Source: Bacillota bacterium (GTDB taxonomy: Bacteria; Bacillota; Sulfobacillia; Sulfobacillales; Sulfobacillaceae). Taken from it: a stretch of DNA of 64,000 nt. Below the pieces are notes generated by a model. It did no database searches. It saw nothing but the letters and a program-made list of their open reading frames with translations, and had not been told where the DNA came from. Location: NCBI GenBank assembly GCA_021820965.1, contig JAKACZ010000001.1:1-64000 (forward strand), written 5' to 3'. Shown here in pieces: positions 8,812-17,234 of the stretch (position 1 is the stretch's first letter; every line of letters starts with the position of its first letter). Position numbers and translations under genes: made by a program.

Positions 8812-9609
8812 CTATTTGTCCCCCACCGGCGCTCTAGACGGCGGGCAGGCACAGCCATAGTCCCCGGCCAGATCGGGCAGTGCCTCCAGCAAGACCGCCC
8901 TGAGACGGTCCACGTTGGCGCTCATCACTTCGAGCACTTCTTCATGCGTCAGCGGCGTCGAAGAAATACCGGCAGCAAAATTTGTCACCATAGCCACCGT
9001 GACGTAACAAAGCCCTAATTCTCGAGCCAACACCACCTCGGGGACGCCGGTCATGCCGACCACATCACCACCCAAGATGCGGTAGGCGCGAATCTCGGCG
9101 GGTGTTTCAAAGCGCGGGCCTTCGGTCGTCACATAGACGCCGCCTAAAACCTGCGGAACGTCGCACCGCCACCCCGCATCGCGCACCCGGCGGCGACTTT
9201 CCCCGCAGTACGGCTCGGTCACGTCAGTGTGGACTACCTCCCCGTCGCGGCCGTCAAAAAATGTCACCGGCCGGCTCTTGGTAAAATCCAAAAACTGGTC
9301 CACCAACACCATACTACCCGGGGCCATCGCCAGGTTCAACGAGCCTACCGCCGCCGTCGCCAAAACCCGCTCGACGCCGAGGACCTTCAGTGCCCACAAA
9401 TTGGCGCGATAGTTGACGTGATGCGGGGGAACCGAGTGGCCGGCGCCGTGCCGGTTCATAAACACGACCGACTGCCCCGGGTGAACGGAAAGCGCACCCT
9501 CCACGACCTGCACCACACCGTAGGGCGTCTCGACCGTCCGTTCCTGGGGACTTTCCAGCCAGTTGGGATCGTACACCCCGGTCCCGCCTATCACTCCCAC
9601 ACGTTTCAT
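8812..9609 (-). CDS. mtnP: S-methyl-5'-thio-nucleoside phosphorylase, probably methylthioinosine type
   Basis: Phosphorylase of the MTAP/PNP trimeric family: it splits 5'-methylthio-nucleoside with phosphate into free base and methylthioribose-1-phosphate. Motifs: GVIGGTGVYD (phosphate), MNRHGAGHSVPPHHVNYRAN, TEGPRFETPAEIR and GMTGVPEVVLARELG. The base-contact segment reads VTNFAAGIS, with Asn where adenine-specific MTAP has Asp (TDYD). Asn at this place is the 6-oxopurine signature of PNP and methylthioinosine phosphorylase. Together with the deaminase two genes downstream, I infer methylthioinosine as the substrate. The ATG has GGGGAG at good spacing and directly follows the stop of the metallophosphoesterase. 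Confidence 0.85.
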   Translation of the reverse strand: MKRVGVIGGTGVYDPNWLESPQERTVETPYGVVQVVEGALSVHPGQSVVFMNRHGAGHSVPPHHVNYRANLWALKVLGVERVLATAAVGSLNLAMAPGSMVLVDQFLDFTKSRPVTFFDGRDGEVVHTDVTEPYCGESRRRVRDAGWRCDVPQVLGGVYVTTEGPRFETPAEIRAYRILGGDVVGMTGVPEVVLARELGLCYVTVAMVTNFAAGISSTPLTHEEVLEVMSANVDRLRAVLLEALPDLAGDYGCACPPSRAPVGDK

Positions 9610-10434
9610 TCATTCTCCCCCCCTGTCGCTATTGTCTTCCATCCGATGCCGAGACACCAGCCGTACACGAATGATTTCGGGGGGCGCCAAAAATCTTAGG
9701 GGAAGCTCTGACGTCCCCAACCCTCGTGACGTAATCAGCACCGGACGGCCGGGTTGCTCCAGCCGACCGGAGGTATACCGGCCGAGAAGCCGGGTATGGC
9801 GAATGAGAGCACCGTACCCTGGAATGCGAATCTGACCGCCATGGGTGTGCCCGGCCAAAATCAGGCCGGCCCGCTCGACGCCAGGAAGCAGCCAGGCATC
9901 GGGCCGATGCGCCAATAAGATAACCGGCCCGCTGGCGGCGTCAATGCAGGCCCGCACCGCTTCCCATTCCGGTTTCCCCTTGACAAGATCAGGAAGTCCG
10001 GCCAAAAAGAGCGTTTGACCGTCTCGCCTAATGGTGATGACGCGGTTGTCGATTATGCGTCCGCCCGGGTCCCAGGGCTCTACCGCCAGGCGGCCGCGCC
10101 GGTAGTCGTGATTCCCGGAGACGTAATAGACGCCCAGCGGCGCGGAAAGCCGCTCCAGGTGGCGCGCTAACCGAGCCCGCGGAAGAGTCGGTGAGTACAG
10201 GTCCCCTGTCACAACCACCATGTCCGCCTCCGCCAGCCAGCGCAGGAAGGGCCGAAACGAAAAAACCCCCACCCGCCCGTGAAGATCGGACAAGTGGAGG
10301 ATGGTTGCGCCTTCAAATGCCGGCGCCAGATTATCAATAGCCACCGTATATTCGGTGGTCTGAATGCGATAGGGCTCCCACAAGGCATAGGCCAAAATGA
10401 GACCCACTAGTCCGCCGATGGCGCCGTAGACCAC
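9610..10434 (-). CDS. Membrane-anchored metallophosphoesterase (YkuE-like)
   Basis: Calcineurin-like phosphoesterase with a hydrophobic N-terminus (AIGGLVGLILAYALWEP) that would anchor it to the membrane. The dimetal motifs are complete: LSDLHG (D-x-H), TGDLYS (GDxx), SGNHDYRRG (GNHD) and LAGHTHGGQ (GHTH). The family acts on phosphodiesters or phospholipid head groups; the substrate is not evident. It begins with GTG three bases after the ndk stop and ends just before the phosphorylase ATG, so it is inside the operon. Its link to nucleoside salvage is unclear. Confidence 0.85.
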   Translation of the reverse strand: MVYGAIGGLVGLILAYALWEPYRIQTTEYTVAIDNLAPAFEGATILHLSDLHGRVGVFSFRPFLRWLAEADMVVVTGDLYSPTLPRARLARHLERLSAPLGVYYVSGNHDYRRGRLAVEPWDPGGRIIDNRVITIRRDGQTLFLAGLPDLVKGKPEWEAVRACIDAASGPVILLAHRPDAWLLPGVERAGLILAGHTHGGQIRIPGYGALIRHTRLLGRYTSGRLEQPGRPVLITSRGLGTSELPLRFLAPPEIIRVRLVSRHRMEDNSDRGGE

Positions 10435-10437
10435 CGC

Positions 10438-10851
10438 CTAGAGAATTTCCTCCGGCCGGAAATACAGCGCAATCTCCCGCTCGGCCGACAGGGCGCTGTC
10501 GGACCCGTGCACAATGTTTTCCGTGATTTCGATCCCATAGTCTCCCCGAATGGTGCCAGGCTGAGCCTTGACCGGGTCGGTCGCGCCCATCACGGTTCGC
10601 GCCACACTGACCGCTTCTCGCCCTTCCCATACCATCGGCACCGACGGTCCCGATGTAATAAAAGAGACAAGCTCCGGGTAAAACGGCTTTTCCCGATGCT
10701 CGGCATAATGTTCCCGAGCAAGATCGGAAGTCACCTGGATCAATTTCATGGCTTTCAATTTCAGTCCCTTTTGCTCAAACCGATGAACGACTTCACCGAC
10801 TAGCCCGCGACGGACGCCGTCCGGTTTGACCATCACGAAGGTCAAAGCCAA
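10438..10851 (-). CDS. ndk: Nucleoside-diphosphate kinase
   Basis: Transfers the gamma phosphate between nucleoside di- and triphosphates through a phosphohistidine. The sequence starts [17 protein letters not shown] (Lys of the KPDG motif) and carries the active-site His in ENIVHGSDS, with RGDYGIEI before it. The 137-residue length is normal. No ATG fits. A TTG lies nine bases after a perfect AGGAGG at 10861-10866 and places the kinase motif correctly. It is the second gene of the speD operon, 19 bp downstream of speD. Confidence 0.93.
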   Translation of the reverse strand: MALTFVMVKPDGVRRGLVGEVVHRFEQKGLKLKAMKLIQVTSDLAREHYAEHREKPFYPELVSFITSGPSVPMVWEGREAVSVARTVMGATDPVKAQPGTIRGDYGIEITENIVHGSDSALSAEREIALYFRPEEIL

Positions 10852-10870
10852 GATTGTAATCCTCCTGTCG

Positions 10871-11248
10871 TCAAACCGCCGCCTTTTGGCTGGAATTTTC
10901 CACAAAAACGCCGCGGAGTGTCTCCGAAGCGGAAAAATTTTGCGCGCGGAATTGTTCGACGATGTAGTTGCAGGCATCCCAGGGGTTGACCGAATCACCG
11001 CAGGTAAAAACATCCACTGCAGCGTATCCGTGTTCCGGCCACGTATGGACCGCCAAATGCGACTCGGAAATGACCACCACTCCGCTCACGCCCTGCGGGC
11101 TGAACTTGTGAAAAGCCACTTCCCGAACTTCTGCACCCGCTTTAAGTGCGGCACTCACCATAATCTCTTCCACAGCTGCGTGATCATTCAAGATCCCGGT
11201 GTCGCAACCATGCACTTCTGCCAAAATGTGTCGACCCAATGCGTTCAT
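10871..11248 (-). CDS. speD: S-adenosylmethionine decarboxylase proenzyme (prokaryotic class)
   Basis: Pyruvoyl enzyme that decarboxylates SAM to supply aminopropyl groups for spermidine; the transferase step that uses them releases methylthioadenosine. The self-cleavage site is visible in [18 protein letters not shown]; the Ser before HLAVHTWPE becomes the pyruvoyl group. FTCGD holds the conserved Cys. The 125-residue length matches the small SpeD class. It is the first gene of the leftward operon and is preceded by a strong promoter. Placing the MTA source next to MTA-clearing enzymes makes functional sense. No speE is in the window. Confidence 0.93.
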   Translation of the reverse strand: MNALGRHILAEVHGCDTGILNDHAAVEEIMVSAALKAGAEVREVAFHKFSPQGVSGVVVISESHLAVHTWPEHGYAAVDVFTCGDSVNPWDACNYIVEQFRAQNFSASETLRGVFVENSSQKAAV

Positions 11249-11315
11249 CGCATTCCCAACCCCCTTTGAAGGAATTGAGGTCGCCCTTCAGATACCTGTC
11301 CGACGGCCATTGACT

Positions 11316-11343
11316 ATTGTACCAAACGACCCCCACCTGTCAA
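11316..11343 (-). promoter_or_regulatory. Sigma-A-type promoter of the speD operon
   Basis: On the minus strand a perfect -35 TTGACA is followed after 16 bp by TACAAT (five of six -10 bases). It lies about 70 bp upstream of the speD start and points at it. No other gene lies between. Confidence 0.8.
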
Positions 11344-11822
11344 CAAATTTATGCATTTATGCGGGAAATGGCTTTAAAAACCGAGAGTTGGCGTTGACAA
11401 TCTCGGCCAATCTCCGTTTCTTATTGAATTGCTCAGTGTACCGCGGTCATCGACCGCCATGTGGGCGACGTCGTCGGCGCGCCCGGAACAATTCCGGCGG
11501 GTCTCCCAGCAAAAATCTATCGCCGGGAAACCGGACCCTAACCCGCGGATGCCTCCCTGATTCGCCAATCACCCGGGAAAATGCAGGGCTCGTTCGACGT
11601 ATTTTGCGTGACAGGCCGTCGATGTGGAACATTCCCGGGCTGTCCGCCCCGCAAAAAGCCGACAGCCGGTTCGGTCGCAGCGGTTAGCGACAATAAAGGG
11701 CTCGCATACTATCCGCCGCAGCGGAGTCGGCCTGTATATGGCACGCCGTGCCACCGTCGGAGCACCGCTCTCCTGAGCGAGTCAGCCGCGCGCCCTCGGT
11801 CCCGCGCCCGCTTACGCCCTGG
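11344..11822. other. Gene-free stretch between SRPBCC gene and speD promoter
   Basis: About 480 bp of GC-rich sequence with several short overlapping frames, none with a ribosome binding site, homology I recognise or consistent codon use. A TTGACA at 11394 has no convincing -10 partner. I see no RNA gene here. Confidence 0.5.
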
Positions 11823-12263
11823 TCACCGGCCGGGTTGAAACTTTTCGGCAATGGCCTCTAGCATGGCGCGGGAATTGCTCTTCAGCGCCATTTTTGCTAC
11901 CGGGTTCAACATCGATGCCAGCATCGGCATGCCAAATTCAAACTCGGTGACCAACAGGACCTCCGTGCCCTGGGGGACTTCGGCGAGCTCCCAATATCCG
12001 CGAAAAACCTTGAGATCCCCTTCCGTCTGATTGTAGGTGATGCGATGGTGTTCCGGGTCATAGAGGTCCTTTTCCACCCACCGAAAGCGCGCGCCCTGAA
12101 GCCGCGCAATCCATTCCGTCAATGTGTAGCCGTCGCCCCGTTCGAGCACTTTGACACTCTCCATGGTCTTCATAAACTTGGGATAGGACTCCTGGTCGGA
12201 GACGACCCGGTAGACCACATCGATGGAAGCGGGCACCACGTGTTTCACTTCAACCGTCGGCAT
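11823..12263 (-). CDS. SRPBCC-fold protein (polyketide cyclase / CoQ-binding type)
   Basis: A START-like lipid-binding fold of 146 residues. The opening VEVKHVVPASIDVVYRVVSDQESYPKFM is typical of the Coq10/PF03364 group, in which the SDQESYPKF helix closes the hydrophobic cavity. The final part (SRAMLEAIAEKF) is the long C-terminal helix. Members bind quinones, lipids or aromatic ligands; the exact ligand is unknown. AGGAGG lies seven bases before the ATG. It stands alone between two non-coding stretches. Confidence 0.8.
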   Translation of the reverse strand: MPTVEVKHVVPASIDVVYRVVSDQESYPKFMKTMESVKVLERGDGYTLTEWIARLQGARFRWVEKDLYDPEHHRITYNQTEGDLKVFRGYWELAEVPQGTEVLLVTEFEFGMPMLASMLNPVAKMALKSNSRAMLEAIAEKFQPGR

Positions 12264-12559
12264 AGTCAGGCCTCCTAGGCTTGATGATCAAACGCGCCGT
12301 ATAACTACGAGCTTTAGTTATGGGGACCGTTCCTCTTAGGGGGGGAACGAACGACCCGGGTGGGATATCCCCTCTTCTCATGTATCACATCGTCATCACA
12401 AGACGACAACAGGCAGACGAACTGGACCGTGAGTGACCGCGACGGAACCCTAGACTCGATATCAAACGATTGGCACGGGGGCGTTTACAAGCCGGTGCGA
12501 GTCCCGGTCGATTTTGGGGAGTGTCCCGCAAGAATCCCGGCCTTCAAACACGGGGCCTG
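12264..12559. other. Non-coding stretch with a 7-bp inverted repeat
   Basis: About 300 bp upstream of the SRPBCC gene and downstream of the aminotransferase. It holds a perfect inverted repeat (ATAACTA at 12301-12307, TAGTTAT at 12315-12321) about 40 bp before the SRPBCC start, a plausible operator or hairpin. A GCCGGTG...CCCGG segment near 12500 resembles a tRNA T-arm or cobalamin-box piece but lacks the rest of either. No gene seen. Confidence 0.4.
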
Positions 12560-13798
12560 TCAAAGAAGTTCATCTTTGACGGGTTCCACCGCCTCAAGCG
12601 ACTGCGCGAGCGCATCCAGCACCTGTTCCAGCTGGGATGGTTCAATCACCAGCGGCGGAATCATGCGAATCACCCGCTCATTATTAAGGGTATACACCGC
12701 CAGCACATGCCGTTGGAACAGTTCCGCCATGATCATGCCGCCCACTCCGGCGTTCCGGCATTCAAGTCCGATCATAAGACCGCGCCCCCGAACATCGGTT
12801 AAGAGATCAGGGTGCCGTTCTTGAAGTGTTTTCAGTTCGGACATAAACGATTGGCCCAGGGCGCGTGCCCGGCCGGGCAAATCTTCGTCCACCGTGACCG
12901 CCAGCGCTTCCGAGGCCACGCGGCACGCCAATGGATTGCCCCCGAAAGTGGACGTATGAATCAGCGGATTTTCCTCGAACAGCTTCCAAACCCAGGGCCG
13001 ACCTACCACCGCCCCAATCGGCACCACGCCACCGCCCAGCGCTTTCGCCAGGCAGAGCAAATCCGGCACCACCCCTTCGTGATCGACGGCGAATAGGGTG
13101 CCGGTTCTCCCCATCCCGGTCTGAACCTCGTCGGCGATGAAGGCCGCCCCGTACCGATCACATAAGCGGCGCACCCCGGCCAGATATCCGTCGGGCGGCA
13201 CAATCACGCCGCCTTCCCCTTGAATGGGCTCGACAATCACCCCGGCGACGTTTTCGGACATCATTGAGCCCAGGGCCTCAAGGTCGCCATAGGGCACATG
13301 GATAACATCCGGCAGTAACGGCTGAAACGGTGCTTGATAGAGTTCGCGCCCAGACACCGACAGCGAGCCGTAGGTTTTCCCATGAAAGGCTCCGACTGTG
13401 GAAATAATGGTTGCGCGGCCAGTCGATCCCCGTGCAATTTTGAGCGCGGCCTCCACCGCCTCGGTACCGGAGTTGCAAAAAAAGCTATAGGTGAGATCGC
13501 CGGGCGTCAATTCCGCCAGTTGTTGCGCCAGCTCCACCTGTTGCGGGCTAACCAGCACTCGGGACGACAGCGGCATCCGATCCAATTGCTCATGCGCCGC
13601 CCGAAGGATGCGGGGGTGGCGGTAGCCCTGGATAAAAACACCGTAGCCGCCCGCGCAGTCAAGGTACTCCACCCCGTCCGCGTCGACCACAACCGCACCC
13701 GCCGCCGTATCCTCGGCGCTATGCAAACCCATAAACCGATAAGTCCTGGCCAAACCGGGATTCATGTAGCGTTCCAGCCCCTCTAACACGTCATTCAT
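12560..13798 (-). CDS. Class III PLP aminotransferase (ornithine/putrescine type)
   Basis: Fold-type I, class III aminotransferase of 412 residues. FCNSGTEAVEAALKIAR is the phosphate-cup motif, GAFHGKTYGSLSVSG the PLP-stacking region, FIADEVQTGMGRTG holds the PLP-pyridine Asp, and LAKALGGGVVPIGA holds the Schiff-base Lys. The pattern is closest to putrescine (PatA/YgjG) and ornithine/acetylornithine aminotransferases; sequence alone does not settle which. GGGAGG eight bases upstream fixes the ATG start. A polyamine role would fit speD nearby, but they are not in one operon. Confidence 0.82.
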   Translation of the reverse strand: MNDVLEGLERYMNPGLARTYRFMGLHSAEDTAAGAVVVDADGVEYLDCAGGYGVFIQGYRHPRILRAAHEQLDRMPLSSRVLVSPQQVELAQQLAELTPGDLTYSFFCNSGTEAVEAALKIARGSTGRATIISTVGAFHGKTYGSLSVSGRELYQAPFQPLLPDVIHVPYGDLEALGSMMSENVAGVIVEPIQGEGGVIVPPDGYLAGVRRLCDRYGAAFIADEVQTGMGRTGTLFAVDHEGVVPDLLCLAKALGGGVVPIGAVVGRPWVWKLFEENPLIHTSTFGGNPLACRVASEALAVTVDEDLPGRARALGQSFMSELKTLQERHPDLLTDVRGRGLMIGLECRNAGVGGMIMAELFQRHVLAVYTLNNERVIRMIPPLVIEPSQLEQVLDALAQSLEAVEPVKDELL

Positions 13799-13886
13799 CG
13801 ATCTCGCCTCCCCAGCGGAGCGCCCGCATCTCTGGGCGCGAACTTCCCCCCTCTTATACGCGACCCAGGTCGGGTTTTCCTTCCTG

Positions 13887-14834
13887 CTACAGCCACTTGC
13901 GCCGACGGAAGATCCAGTACACCGCCAGCGAAATGGCGCAGATGATGGCAATCACGACGAAAAAGCCGTAGTGGTTGTGCTTAAGTGGTATGTAGTCGAA
14001 GTTCATCCCATAAAGGCCGGCCATGAGCGAGGCGGGCAACAGCACCGTGGTGACCAGGGTGAGCGCCTTGACAATTTCGTTCAGCCGGTTGTTGACGTTG
14101 GAGAGGTGCAAGTCCAATACCGAGTTAACCAATTCCCGGTAGGTATCGACGGTGTCAAAATGGCGAATCATGTGATCATAGAGCTCCATGTAATAGAACG
14201 GGTCATGGGGTGATCGCGTAGTCCAATGGCGCACCAATTGCGCTATCGCGTCGCGCATCGACGCCAGCGCTCGCCTAGCTCGGAGCGCCTCCCGCTTTAA
14301 ACGGAAGATGCGCCGTTCCACCCGTCCGGGTCGGCTCGACCGAAACACCTCGTCCTCTAACCTGGCAATCCGCTCGTTCAGACCGTCGAGAAACGGAAAC
14401 AACGCAGTCATCAGTTCATCCAACAGGTAATAGACCAGTCTGGTCGGTGACACGACCCAATCGGGGTTGTCCGACAGTCTCTTCCGCGCTTGGGAAAAGG
14501 CTTCAACCGGTTCAGCGGCATAGGAGATAACGCGACCGTCGTCCACCCACAGCGAGATCGGCACCACGCGCATGACATCCTTATCCGGGTGCCACAACAG
14601 AGTCAACGCGCGCAACACATAAAAGTCGCGGAAGTCGTCAAACTCGGCGCGACTGATATCGCGACCCGAGGTAAGAAATGACGAGCCCGACACGTGCCAT
14701 CGCGCCAGCGCCCGATCCAGCCGCTGAACATCGCCGACAATGTGCTGCCATTGCACGCCGTGCTGGGCGAATTCCTGCTCAAACCCTGACGCCGCCATAG
14801 TCTCAGGATACCCAAGCTCATCCAGACTACACAA
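13887..14834 (-). CDS. corA: CorA-family magnesium/cobalt channel
   Basis: CorA-type divalent cation channel. The hallmark GMN motif is in LYGMNFDY between two C-terminal membrane helices (LTLVTTVLLPASLMAGL and FFVVIAIICAISLAVYWIF), ending in a basic tail. The N-terminal ~240 residues form the cytosolic alpha/beta and coiled-coil funnel (LNERIARLEDEVF, EALRARRALASM). The GTG start has GGAG five bases upstream, but this GGAG lies inside the terminator-like hairpin of the upstream tRNA gene. The ATG at 14798 is an alternative start with a weaker site. Confidence 0.88.
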   Translation of the reverse strand: MCSLDELGYPETMAASGFEQEFAQHGVQWQHIVGDVQRLDRALARWHVSGSSFLTSGRDISRAEFDDFRDFYVLRALTLLWHPDKDVMRVVPISLWVDDGRVISYAAEPVEAFSQARKRLSDNPDWVVSPTRLVYYLLDELMTALFPFLDGLNERIARLEDEVFRSSRPGRVERRIFRLKREALRARRALASMRDAIAQLVRHWTTRSPHDPFYYMELYDHMIRHFDTVDTYRELVNSVLDLHLSNVNNRLNEIVKALTLVTTVLLPASLMAGLYGMNFDYIPLKHNHYGFFVVIAIICAISLAVYWIFRRRKWL

Positions 14835-14855
14835 ACGCTCCGCCTAAGCGGAGCG
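14831..14855 (-). terminator. Terminator-like hairpin after tRNA-Pro
   Basis: A perfect 8-bp stem (CGCTCCGC / GCGGAGCG, 4-nt loop) followed on the minus strand by TTTGT. It sits 6 bp after the tRNA-Pro CCA end and directly before the corA start; its 3' arm includes the putative corA ribosome binding site. Confidence 0.6.
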
Positions 14856-14861
14856 CCTAAA

Positions 14862-14938
14862 TGGTCGGACTGGCGGGATTCGAACCCACGACCTCTACCA
14901 CCCCAAGGTAGCGCGCTACCAAACTGCGCCACAGCCCG
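14862..14938 (-). tRNA. tRNA-Pro (anticodon GGG)
   Basis: A complete cloverleaf on the minus strand. The 7-bp acceptor stem starts CGGGCTG and pairs with CAGTCCG with one G-U. The anticodon stem CTACC/GGTAG has the loop TTGGGGT, giving anticodon GGG, and the T-arm contains GGTTCGAATCC. The 3' CCA is encoded. A terminator-like hairpin follows within a few bases. Confidence 0.95.
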
Positions 14939-14987
14939 ATATACAGACATATCATAGCAAAAATGCTCTCCCTCTGCAAGGCTTCGA

Positions 14988-15185
14988 TTGAGTGCGGTCG
15001 TCACCTGTGTATGCGATGCCAATGGTCACGGTCACGCGAACTTCACGACACGGACCTTTGACACGGCCACACCGGATCTCTTGGCCCTCCAAGCCTGGCT
15101 GCAGACGCGCCACGTGACCCACGTGGTGTTGGCGCTAATGCTAATGGGTGTGGCTCTTCTAAATGGACACAAAAGAGAACAATAG
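14988..15185 (+). pseudogene. IS110-family transposase relic (N-terminal fragment)
   Basis: The translation VVTCVCDANGHGHANFTTRTFDT...LLALQAWLQTRHVTHV matches the start of IS110/IS1111 transposases (DVHK-type N-terminus, then TTTADLLALRDWL...GVTHVAMESTG). After THV the frame loses similarity (a shift replaces the AMESTGVYW block), and the frame ends after about 65 codons, while a full transposase has 300-400. It is next to tRNA-Pro, a common insertion neighbourhood. No ends or target duplications seen. Confidence 0.65.
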
Positions 15186-15721
15186 TAGGACAACATGGCT
15201 TTAACTCAGGAAGTATTCAAAGCGTAGCCTAGCAGTAGAATGAGGGCCCGACCGCGAAATCGACAGGCCGGGGCGTTCCGACGTCGGAACGTGCCCACTG
15301 CTTCCGAGAAGGGCAATCCCCAAGTCTTCCACGAAACCTCCGAATGAATGATGAGAGATGACGTGTTCGACCAGCGGGCCCGCAGACCGAATTCACGCTT
15401 ACGTCGTCGTATCGCAGGTTGGCAGGCGAGGTCATGCGGTAATCTATACCATGCACGGGATTTCTGAGATTTGCTGCTATTTCTATGACCTTCAAAACAG
15501 AAAACTGTCCGTCTGAAAGAGCCGCACCCAAACCATTTCTCAGTATAGCAATGGAGGACTTTCCATTATGCCCTACGGCTTCTCCTATTCAGTTCTCCCA
15601 CGCATAGCGTGGGCCTTAATGTTTGAGTTAATGATGCATTTTCGGGGGCGAAAACGCATTGAACCGTGAGGTACCCAGGGTACAACATGGAAACGGGTGG
15701 ATTGCGGCTCGAATTGACACG
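15186..15721. other. Gene-free stretch downstream of IS110 relic
   Basis: About 540 bp with short unsupported frames only. A perfect 7-bp hairpin (CCCACGC / GCGTGGG, 3-nt loop) lies at 15597-15613, about 110 bp past the end of the TauE gene, and could be a leftover terminator or element end. Nothing else recognised. Confidence 0.4.
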
Positions 15722-16474
15722 TCAGATGGTTGATTTAACGAGCAGCAGGACTCCGAAAACGGTGACCAGGAGAAATACGTAGCGGTGAAACTTCGCTGTA
15801 GGGATGTCTTTATGAAGGATGGTGCCCACGAGGACTGCGGCGGCAATGGCTGGTAGAGAAAAGATATAGAGTCGCACCATATTCATCGTCCACATTCGGC
15901 TTATACCTTGTCCTATCACAATCATAGTGCCAGATATGAGAAAATAAGCCTGCATTGTGCTGCGGAAATTGCGTGGGTGCCACCCACGCCAGGACCCATA
16001 AATCGCCACAGGGACCCCCATCAAGTTATAGGCACTACCGAATACTCCGGAAGCAAAACCAATCACCAGGCCCCAGATGGTCTGGGGCACCCTATCCGGG
16101 GCGGCGTAAGACGCAACCTGCTTGCGAGATAGGGAATAAGCACCGTACACAATCAGGGCGACCGCGAGCAATCCGGTGACGAGGTTTGAGGGAACTGCGG
16201 TCACCATCCACAGTCCGACGGGGATACCCATCAGAGCAGCAATGACCACGGGAATCAGCTCCTGACGATTGATGTAGCGCCAGCCCGTCGTTACAGTAAC
16301 GGCAGCGACCGTTAAGCTGACAAGACCCATCAGCGCAATCACGGTATGCAAATGGACGGGAAGCAATGCCAGCAACGGCATGCTAACCACGGCTTCTCCG
16401 AAACCAAACGTCGTACGTGTGAGAGCTCCCAGGAAAACCACAATGGTCACCGCGAGAATGAGTAGTACCGACAC
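15722..16474 (-). CDS. TauE/SafE-family sulfite/anion exporter
   Basis: Integral membrane protein of 250 residues with about 8 predicted helices (e.g. VLLILAVTIVVFLGALTRTTFGFG, VIALMGLVSLTVAAVTV, YVFLLVTVFGVLLLVKS). The N-terminal FLGALTRTTFGFGEAVVSMPLLALL and the central WGLVIGFASGVFGSAYNLMGVP are the two repeated family motifs. The family exports sulfite, sulfoacetate or related anions. Substrate is not determined here. It is a single gene flanked by non-coding sequence. Confidence 0.87.
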   Translation of the reverse strand: MSVLLILAVTIVVFLGALTRTTFGFGEAVVSMPLLALLPVHLHTVIALMGLVSLTVAAVTVTTGWRYINRQELIPVVIAALMGIPVGLWMVTAVPSNLVTGLLAVALIVYGAYSLSRKQVASYAAPDRVPQTIWGLVIGFASGVFGSAYNLMGVPVAIYGSWRGWHPRNFRSTMQAYFLISGTMIVIGQGISRMWTMNMVRLYIFSLPAIAAAVLVGTILHKDIPTAKFHRYVFLLVTVFGVLLLVKSTI

Positions 16475-17234
16475 GCCTGCTCCTCTGTGACTGGCATACT
16501 CGCATTTTACCTCATCGTCCGATTGGCTGAAGGGATGGCTATCGCGCTACGAATGAAGCACGGCGCCTGCGCTGTGCCACTACCGGGGACGTAACTGCAT
16601 TAACCCGAACGGCAGTCAGCGGAGCAATAACTCGCACCAGGGTGGTGTGCCGGCAAGAACACGCGATGAATGGGCGCGCATCCACCCGTAAGTCGCAGAT
16701 CGCTAAAGGGCCCGGGCGGCGGGGATCCCACGGCCATCATGGGAGGTCCGGTTTTGCACTCCGAGGGTTAGACACGAGAGAGTATTAGACGTCAAAATGC
16801 TTGACGAAATTAATCATCAATCATCAACAACCGGGGCATTAGCACCGTATTGCTCGGTATTCAATTATTACGTTTGACCAACGGTCATTTTGCCTGCCCA
16901 AGGGCTCGATCAACACAAAACGTCCTGACGTTGGTTAGAGTCATAACGGCAGAGATCAATCAAGCAATCCGGATGCCCAAAAAGTCTTGGCCGATGGGAT
17001 GCACTGTCCACTTTTTTCAACTCTTAAATGTTTCCTCAAAATCATTGACGGTGTAAAATAGCTTCGGTGGACTGTGCATTTTGCTGCCCAAAACGCGTGG
17101 AGTGATACAATATCTGATGAAATGTTGGTGAGATTTCGGCAAAGAAGGAAATCTGAAGATTTTTCTCGAATTACCCGTTTATTGCTCGGTCGTGGTGCTG
17201 AGCGGCTTTGTCAATTTCTTGAGGAGGCGTTTCA
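16475..17234. other. Long upstream region of the ABC transporter cluster
   Basis: About 760 bp. AT-richer than its surroundings from 16780 on. A TACAAT at 17106-17111 with a weak TTGCTG 19 bp upstream is a possible promoter for the binding-protein gene, and GAGGAGG precedes that gene's ATG. A 68-codon frame at 16850 lacks a ribosome binding site and similarity. No RNA recognised. Confidence 0.4.

Noticed and set aside
12480..12540. Cobalamin riboswitch or tRNA fragment
   Set aside because: Only one arm-like piece (GCCGGTG...CCCGG) matches; the other conserved boxes of a B12 riboswitch or a tRNA are missing.
16850..17056. 68-codon gene in the AT-rich gap
   Set aside because: No ribosome binding site, no similarity, unlikely composition.
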